Part shown: one piece after another, positions 59,039 through 64,000 of the stretch | Numbering within the stretch: the stretch's first letter is position 1 | Layout: each line of letters begins with the position of its first letter | Assembly (NCBI GenBank): GCA_001580565.1 | Contig: LRBF01000240.1 | Span: 36,790-100,789 of the forward strand | Origin: Caballeronia megalochromosomata | Lineage (GTDB): Bacteria > Pseudomonadota > Gammaproteobacteria > Burkholderiales > Burkholderiaceae | DNA: 64,000 bases | Reading direction: 5' to 3' | Program-made: the position numbers and the translations under genes | Notes under the pieces: model-generated | Databases searched by the model: none | What the model was told of the DNA's origin: nothing | What the model saw: only the letters and a program-made list of their open reading frames with translations

Positions 59039-60544
59039 TCACGCTCTCGCCTGCACCGGCTCGACGGGGACCGTCTCGAGAAACCCGCGCCCCATCTCCT
59101 TTTCGAAGCGCGTAGGGCTGCCTTCCCACACGATGCGCGCGTGCTCCAGCACGTAGACTCGATCCGCATGAGGCAGCGCGAAGGTGACATTCTGCTCGCC
59201 GAGCAGCACGGTGATCGGCGTGGTCTTCTGCATCAGTTCCATCGCCTTCGACAGTTGCTCCAGAATCACCGGAGCGAGGCCGAGCGTCGGCTCATCGAGA
59301 ATGAGCAGCTTCGGCTGCATCATCAGTGCGCGCGCAATGGCGAGCATCTGCTGCTCGCCGCCGGAGAGCGTGCGCGCGGTCTGCGCCTGACGCGATTCGA
59401 GTATCGGAAAGAGTTCGAAGAGCCACCTGAGTTGATCGGCGCGTGTCTTGTCAGGCAAATGGTAGCCGCCGAGATCGAGATTTTCGCGCACGGTCATGTC
59501 GGCGAAAAGCTCGCGCGTTTCCGGGCATTGCACGATGCCTCCGCGCGCGATCGCCGCGCCGCTCATGCCCTTCAGATCCTTCGAACCGTAGCGGATGGTT
59601 CCTTCATATGGCACGAGGCCGGAGATCGCGTTGAAGAGCGTCGTCTTGCCCGCGCCGTTCAATCCCACGACCGACACGAACTCGCCTTCGCGCACATGCA
59701 TGCTCACGCTGTCGAGCGCGCGCGCCTTGCCGTATAGCACGCCGACGTTGTCGACCTGAAGAATCGAAGGCTTGCTGTTCACGACTTCCACGCCGCGCTC
59801 GCGCGCCTCGATCTTGCCGCCGAGATACACGCGCCGCACGGTTTCGTTTCGCATCACCTCTTCGGCGGTGCCATCCGCGACGTACTCGCCGAGATACATG
59901 GCGAGCACGCGATCCGCGAGCGCCGCGAGGCTCTTCACGTTGTGATCGACGAGCAGCACCGCGCGCCCTTCCGCGCGAAAGCCGCGGATCAGTTCGGAGA
60001 AGGTTTCCGACTCGGCCGCGGTGAGACCCGCGAAGGGTTCATCGACGAGCACGACGCGCGGATCGCGCGCGATCGCCTTGGCCATCTCCATGCGGCGCAG
60101 ATCGGCGAAGGGCAGCGTCGCCGGGTGACGATGCATCACCCTGGCGAGACCCACGCGCTCCGCGATCTCGCGCGCGCGGCGATTGACATGCGGATCGGCG
60201 GCGAGCTTCACGAGCGAATCGGGCAACAGCGCGAGCTTGATGTGTTCTAGCACCGTCTGCCGATGCAACGGCCGCGAATGCTGAAACACGATGCCCACAC
60301 CCGCGCGTGCGATGCGATGTGGCAGCCAGCCGGCCATCTCGACGCCATCGACCTTGATCGATCCCGCATTGGGCCGCTCGATGCCCATGATGAGCTTCAT
60401 CACGGTCGACTTGCCGGAACCGTTCGGGCCGATCAGGCCGAGTATCTCGCCGGGTTTGATATCGAAGCCGATGTCCTTCACCGCGACGAGGCCGCCGAAG
60501 CGTTTCGTCAGGCCGCGCACGCAGAGCAGAGGTGAATCGTTCAT
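59039..60544 (-). CDS. Fused LivG-LivF ATP-binding protein of a branched-chain amino-acid-type ABC transporter
   Basis: A 501-residue polypeptide holding two complete ABC ATPase domains that are normally separate proteins. The LivG-like half (1-241) has Walker A GPNGSGKST (39-47) and VVLVDEP (164-170), but its signature reads LPFADLRRMEMAKA where LSxGQ is expected. The LivF-like half (about 260-501) has GLNGAGKTT (294-302) and a normal LSGGEQQMLAIARAL and LLILDEPTLGLAP. An 18-residue charged linker (GGKIEARERGVEVV) joins them. The start overlaps the LivM stop in ATGA. An internal GTG at the linker could also produce LivF alone. Confidence 0.9.
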   Translation of the reverse strand: MNDSPLLCVRGLTKRFGGLVAVKDIGFDIKPGEILGLIGPNGSGKSTVMKLIMGIERPNAGSIKVDGVEMAGWLPHRIARAGVGIVFQHSRPLHRQTVLEHIKLALLPDSLVKLAADPHVNRRAREIAERVGLARVMHRHPATLPFADLRRMEMAKAIARDPRVVLVDEPFAGLTAAESETFSELIRGFRAEGRAVLLVDHNVKSLAALADRVLAMYLGEYVADGTAEEVMRNETVRRVYLGGKIEARERGVEVVNSKPSILQVDNVGVLYGKARALDSVSMHVREGEFVSVVGLNGAGKTTLFNAISGLVPYEGTIRYGSKDLKGMSGAAIARGGIVQCPETRELFADMTVRENLDLGGYHLPDKTRADQLRWLFELFPILESRQAQTARTLSGGEQQMLAIARALMMQPKLLILDEPTLGLAPVILEQLSKAMELMQKTTPITVLLGEQNVTFALPHADRVYVLEHARIVWEGSPTRFEKEMGRGFLETVPVEPVQARA

Positions 60545-61467
60545 TCGCGCTCCCTCACGCGCAGGATGTTGCCGAGCAGCCCATCCGGAAAGAACAGGAT
60601 GACCGCGAGCGCGACGGCCGCGACCACGAATGTATTGATCTGCCCGAGCGGACGCAGGAATTCGCCCGCGACGATGAGAAAGATCGAGCCGAGCACCGCG
60701 CCCAGTATCGTGCGCCGTCCACCGAGCACGGCCGCGATGATGATCTGCACGCCGATGCCGATATCGACCACCGTACTGACCGACGCCGTGCCTTGATAGA
60801 ACACGAGCATCGCGCCCGCCACGCCGGAGAACACCGCGCTGATGCAGAACGCCGCGAGCTTGTGCTTGACGACGTTGAAGCCGAGCGCCTGCGCACCGAC
60901 CGTGTCCTGCCCGCTCGCCTGAAGAATGAGACCGATCGCCGAGCGCGACAGGCCGAACAGAATGATCGCGCAGCCGATCAGGAACGCGAGCGCGATCCAG
61001 TAGTTGATGCTTGCGTCGACGGACATCACATCGGGCACCATCATGCCGATCTCGCCGCCCGTGATGCCCGCGAAGATCACGATCGCGTTCTGCAGCAGCA
61101 GCACGGCGACGAGCGTGACGAGGCCGAAGTACGGCCCGCGCAATCGCAACGCGGGCACCGCGAGCAGCAAGCCGCCGACGAGCGCGACGAGGCCGCCCGC
61201 CATCACGCATATCGGTATAGGCGCGGCGGCGTGCGCGTTCAGGATCGCAGCGGAATAGGCGCCAAGGCCGATCAGGAATGTCGGACCGAAGTTGACCTCG
61301 CCGGCGAAACCGAACAGCAGGTCCCACGACATTGCGAAGACGCCGAAGTAATACGCGACGGTCAGCACGCCGAGGATATAGCCCGTGAGCCACCACGGCA
61401 GCGTCGCGGCGACGATCGCGAGCAGCACGGCGGACCCTATAAGACGCGAACGAACGATGTCTTTCAT
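60541..61467 (-). CDS. livM: LivM-type ABC permease
   Basis: A 308-residue inner-membrane permease of the branched-chain amino-acid transporter family. Segments such as YYFGVFAMSWDLLFGFAGEV near 39-58, LRLRGPYFGLVTLV and VFSGVAGAMLVFYQGTASVS are typical of LivM, as is the late GRRTILGAVLGSIF. The ATG at 61467 follows the LivH stop by 2 nt; a longer in-frame reading overlaps livH and is not used. It dimerises with LivH. Confidence 0.9.
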   Translation of the reverse strand: MKDIVRSRLIGSAVLLAIVAATLPWWLTGYILGVLTVAYYFGVFAMSWDLLFGFAGEVNFGPTFLIGLGAYSAAILNAHAAAPIPICVMAGGLVALVGGLLLAVPALRLRGPYFGLVTLVAVLLLQNAIVIFAGITGGEIGMMVPDVMSVDASINYWIALAFLIGCAIILFGLSRSAIGLILQASGQDTVGAQALGFNVVKHKLAAFCISAVFSGVAGAMLVFYQGTASVSTVVDIGIGVQIIIAAVLGGRRTILGAVLGSIFLIVAGEFLRPLGQINTFVVAAVALAVILFFPDGLLGNILRVRERE

Positions 61468-61469
61468 GA

Positions 61470-62345
61470 TCAGCGCCGTCCGAGAAAGCCTTGCGGCCGC
61501 ACATACACGACGAGCACGAGCAGCAGCAGCGCGGGCAGAGGCCGCAGCGTCGGCGCGATGAGATACGCGGTGACGGTCTCCAGATAGCCCACCACATACG
61601 CGGCCATCAACGAACCCGACACGCTGCCGAGACCGCCCAGCACGACGATGGAAAACGCGCTCGCCGTAAGTTGTCCGGTGTTGTTCGTGCTCACGCCGAG
61701 AAACGACGCGAGCAGCACGCCCGCGATGCCCGCGAGCACGCCGTAGAGGGTCCACGCGAGCAGATAGATGCGCGACAGCTCGAAGCCGAGCAGCGTGAGT
61801 CCACGCGGATTCATCGATGCCGCTAGCAGCGCCTTGCCCGCTTTCGTGCGATTCACGAAGAGCCACAACAAACCGATCGCGACCCAGCACACCACGGCGA
61901 TCATGATTTCGTTGTACGGCACGCGCACGCCCGCGATGCTCGCGACGCCGGGAATCAGCGGGCGCATCGTGACGGGGTTGTCGGAGAAGAGATAAGCCAT
62001 GCCCTGCTGGATCATGATGCCCCAGAGCAACGTGCCCGTCAGTACGAAGATCTCCTTCTCTTCACGCGGAATCGCGGTGGAGCGTTGAATGGGCCGCACC
62101 ACCATGAAATAGGTGATATACGCGGCGATCATCCCGCAGATCACGCCGAGCGGCGTGCCGAGATACGTTCCCAATCCCCCTTCACCCGCGAGCGCCCAGC
62201 CGAGCAGCGCGGCGATCAGCATGACGCCGCCGTGCGCGAGATTGAGCACGCCGGAGACCCCGAAGATCAGCGTGAAGCCGATCGCGCCGAGCGCGTAGAG
62301 CGAACTGATGGCGAAGCCATCGATGAGTATCTGCAGTGGCAACAT
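61470..62345 (-). CDS. livH: LivH-type ABC permease
   Basis: A 291-residue permease with about eight helices. LivH marks include LQILIDGFAISSLYALGAIG at the start, GVSGVLNLAHGGVMLIAALL near 29-48, SMNPRGLTLLGF and VVLGGLGSVSGSLMAAYVVG. The ATG at 62345 gives the standard N-terminus. It is the first membrane gene after the binding-protein gene, with an 87-nt gap. The ligand class (branched-chain amino acid, urea or another small amide) cannot be decided from the permeases. Confidence 0.9.
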   Translation of the reverse strand: MLPLQILIDGFAISSLYALGAIGFTLIFGVSGVLNLAHGGVMLIAALLGWALAGEGGLGTYLGTPLGVICGMIAAYITYFMVVRPIQRSTAIPREEKEIFVLTGTLLWGIMIQQGMAYLFSDNPVTMRPLIPGVASIAGVRVPYNEIMIAVVCWVAIGLLWLFVNRTKAGKALLAASMNPRGLTLLGFELSRIYLLAWTLYGVLAGIAGVLLASFLGVSTNNTGQLTASAFSIVVLGGLGSVSGSLMAAYVVGYLETVTAYLIAPTLRPLPALLLLVLVVYVRPQGFLGRR

Positions 62346-62432
62346 GGCGGCCTTATATGTCGATGCCTCGAGTGGAACCGGTCCGCACACCATGCGTCGC
62401 AAGACGCGCATGCGCCTTGCGACGCATACACG

Positions 62433-63680
62433 TTAATTCGCGGCCGCCTGCACCTTCACGAAGGCCGGAAACTTGACCTTCCCGTTCGCCACTGACTTCG
62501 GCCAGATCGCCACCTGCTTGCCGTTCTGCCACTGCAGGTTGATGCCGGTGATATAGCCTTCACCGTACTTCAACGCATGCGTGAACTGATCGTTCCTGCC
62601 ATAGAACTGCCAGCGCCCGATGGTGCCCACATAGTCGGTCTTCTCCAGTGCATCGACCATCTTGTCGGGATCGGTCGAGCCCTGGTTGCGATGAATCGCA
62701 TCGGCGAGGATGTACACGAGGTCATAGCTCGTGAAGCCGTCGTAGGCTGGCGACACGCCCGCGAAGTGCTTCTGATACGACTCGACGAAAGGCACGGTCT
62801 TCGGCGTCATCGCAACGCCAGGCGCCGCCGCCGATGCCGTGATGACGCCTTCGGTCGCGCCGTTGGTGTCTTTCCAGAAGCTCGTCGTCGTGGCTTGCGA
62901 GCTTTGACCGGACATCGGAATCGGTACTTGCTGATCGTGCCATTGCACGGTCGGCTGCACGCCGACATGGCTGATGCCCGTCGTGATCGTGTCCGGATGC
63001 TTCGCTTCGATCTGGTTGAAGATCGGTGTGAAGTCCGACGTGTCCGGATTGAAGCGGATGTGATCCAGCACTTTCAGGCCCGCTTTGGGCAGGCATTCGA
63101 GGTAGCGTTCGTCGAGCGGCTTGGTCCACGCGGCGTCTTCGCTCATCACCACGGTCGTCTTCATCTTGAACTCGCCGACCAGCACATCATGCGAGAAATC
63201 GCAGATGGACTGTGCGATGAACGCGGACGTCATCCAGCCGTGGAACGTGTACTTGTAGTTGTTGTAATCGTCGTGAACGCGCTTCGAGATTTCATTGCTC
63301 GCCGCACCCGGCGTGATGAACGGCATCTTCAAGCGCGCGGACCACGGTTCCATCGCGAGCGCGACTTCGCTGATATAGCTGCCGATGATCGCGACCACCT
63401 TGTCCTGACTCGCGGCACGCTGGAAGGCGCGCACGCCGTCCGACGCCGACGAGTGGTCGTCATACGCGATGATCTGGATCGGCCGGCCATCGACGCCGCC
63501 TTTGGCGTTGATCTCTTCCGCGGCGAGCTGCGCCGCCTTGGTGATCGAGGCGCCCGCCACCGCGGACTCTTCGCTGATGACGCCGATCTTGATCGGTTCG
63601 CCTGCCGCGTGCGCCGTAGCCGACAGACCCAGCGCGATGACGGTTCCGATTCCCCGCCACGTCTTGCCCTTGGACATCAT
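62433..63680 (-). CDS. Leu/Ile/Val-type periplasmic substrate-binding protein
   Basis: A 415-residue type I periplasmic binding protein. The signal peptide ends at about residue 25 (TAHA). The mature domain begins EPIKIGVISEESAVAGASIT, then LAAEEINAKGGVDGRPIQII and AIIGSYISEVALAM, all LivJ-type. GAGGAG precedes the tandem ATG start. It is the first gene of the leftward operon and delivers ligand to LivHM. Family members bind branched-chain amino acids, but some take aromatic acids or amides, and the pocket residues were not resolved. Confidence 0.92.
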   Translation of the reverse strand: MMSKGKTWRGIGTVIALGLSATAHAAGEPIKIGVISEESAVAGASITKAAQLAAEEINAKGGVDGRPIQIIAYDDHSSASDGVRAFQRAASQDKVVAIIGSYISEVALAMEPWSARLKMPFITPGAASNEISKRVHDDYNNYKYTFHGWMTSAFIAQSICDFSHDVLVGEFKMKTTVVMSEDAAWTKPLDERYLECLPKAGLKVLDHIRFNPDTSDFTPIFNQIEAKHPDTITTGISHVGVQPTVQWHDQQVPIPMSGQSSQATTTSFWKDTNGATEGVITASAAAPGVAMTPKTVPFVESYQKHFAGVSPAYDGFTSYDLVYILADAIHRNQGSTDPDKMVDALEKTDYVGTIGRWQFYGRNDQFTHALKYGEGYITGINLQWQNGKQVAIWPKSVANGKVKFPAFVKVQAAAN

Positions 63681-64000
63681 CAGTCTCCTCTTTATAGTGA
63701 ATCGTGGAGCGACGCCAGCCAGACACATGCAGCAATTAAGGATTTGCCGACAAACAGTAGCACTCGCGTTTCATGCGCTGAATCGGTACTAACGATAAAG
63801 ACGGTCATGCGGAAATTTCATCAATGAATTGCGATACTTTCAGATTGCTTGCGTGGAGGCGGAACACGGCTGGGTAGGCTTTCGGTGGATCCCGTTATCG
63901 TGTCGGTCTATTAGCACTGCCCCTGTGCGGGGCGGCACCCACCTACTTTCTTTGCTGCTGCAAAGAAAGTAGGCAAAGAAACAGCTTGTTCCATCCAAAG
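63681..64000. other. 320-bp upstream region of the liv-type operon
   Basis: It contains the promoter side of the binding-protein gene and, at the right end, a palindromic repeat. No gene was recognised up to the window edge; a gene may begin beyond it. Confidence 0.5.
63919..63973. repeat. Palindromic intergenic repeat (Burkholderia-type)
   Basis: GCCCC-TGTGC-GGGGC (63919-63933) is followed by a perfect 13-bp inverted repeat, CCTACTTTCTTTG (63942-63954) and CAAAGAAAGTAGG (63961-63973), around CTGCTG. I recognise this double-hairpin form as a repeat scattered between genes in Burkholderia relatives. It may act as a terminator or RNA stabiliser. Confidence 0.7.

Noticed and set aside
1..64000. 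CRISPR arrays, tRNA/rRNA genes, intact insertion sequences, replication origin
   Set aside because: I looked for regular direct repeats, cloverleaf-like stretches, transposase motifs and DnaA-box clusters by eye and found none. A covariance-model tRNA scan and an IS database search would be needed to be certain.

Overview
The window looks like chromosomal DNA of a Burkholderia-group beta-proteobacterium (Paraburkholderia/Caballeronia type). The signs are high GC with strong G/C third-position bias, Burkholderiales-typical small families (DUF3331, DUF4148, DUF4410, DUF1488), a family-4 Gram-negative porin, many sugar and amino-acid ABC systems, and at the right end a palindromic repeat of a kind familiar from this group. 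No rRNA, tRNA or CRISPR array was seen. The mix of catabolic, regulatory and accessory genes would suit a secondary replicon, but that is inference.

Layout. 0-6 kb: YceH-like protein, a one-domain MnmC-type tRNA methyltransferase, a DUF3311/monocarboxylate symporter pair, a luciferase-like oxidoreductase and an amidase. 6-13 kb: DUF3331 and DUF1488 proteins, a three-gene molybdenum hydroxylase (2Fe-2S subunit, Mo subunit, triheme cytochrome c) under a LysR gene, and a gene-remnant junction at 12.4 kb. 13-20.5 kb: a polyol system with ABC transporter, SorC regulator, xylitol-dehydrogenase-like and L-xylulose-reductase-like enzymes, and a divergent ATPase gene; an inverted repeat lies in the shared promoter. 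21-24.3 kb: an EAL protein, an M60-type metallopeptidase and a junction of two broken genes. 24.7-26.8 kb: a lower-GC island bounded by 29-bp imperfect direct repeats. It carries a PAAR protein, an M35 (aspzincin) metallopeptidase and a membrane-anchored OmpA-like protein, which is read here as an orphan type VI secretion effector module.

27-39 kb: a MarR/EmrB-type efflux pair, an orphan ParA with an unknown partner, an MHYT-GGDEF-EAL protein, a cardiolipin synthase, a DUF4410 lipoprotein, an SDR, and a UdgX/radical-SAM DNA-repair cassette with a clear LexA box. 39.8-47.6 kb: a YtfQRT-YjfF-like furanose transporter with a LacI regulator and divergent dioxygenase and epimerase genes; repeated ACTAAT/ATTAGT operators tie these units together. 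47.6-58.9 kb: an MHS-type transporter, a 1,622-residue double-kinase/triple-receiver protein, DAHP synthase, a HAD phosphatase, GalM and a porin. 59-63.7 kb: a branched-chain-amino-acid-type ABC operon in which the two ATPases are one fused polypeptide.

Most genes sit in short operons with 1-4 nt overlaps. Three places (12.4 kb, 24.0 kb, 25.6 kb) show broken gene ends joined together, and the third lies inside the repeat-bounded island. They mark past recombination in otherwise tightly packed DNA.
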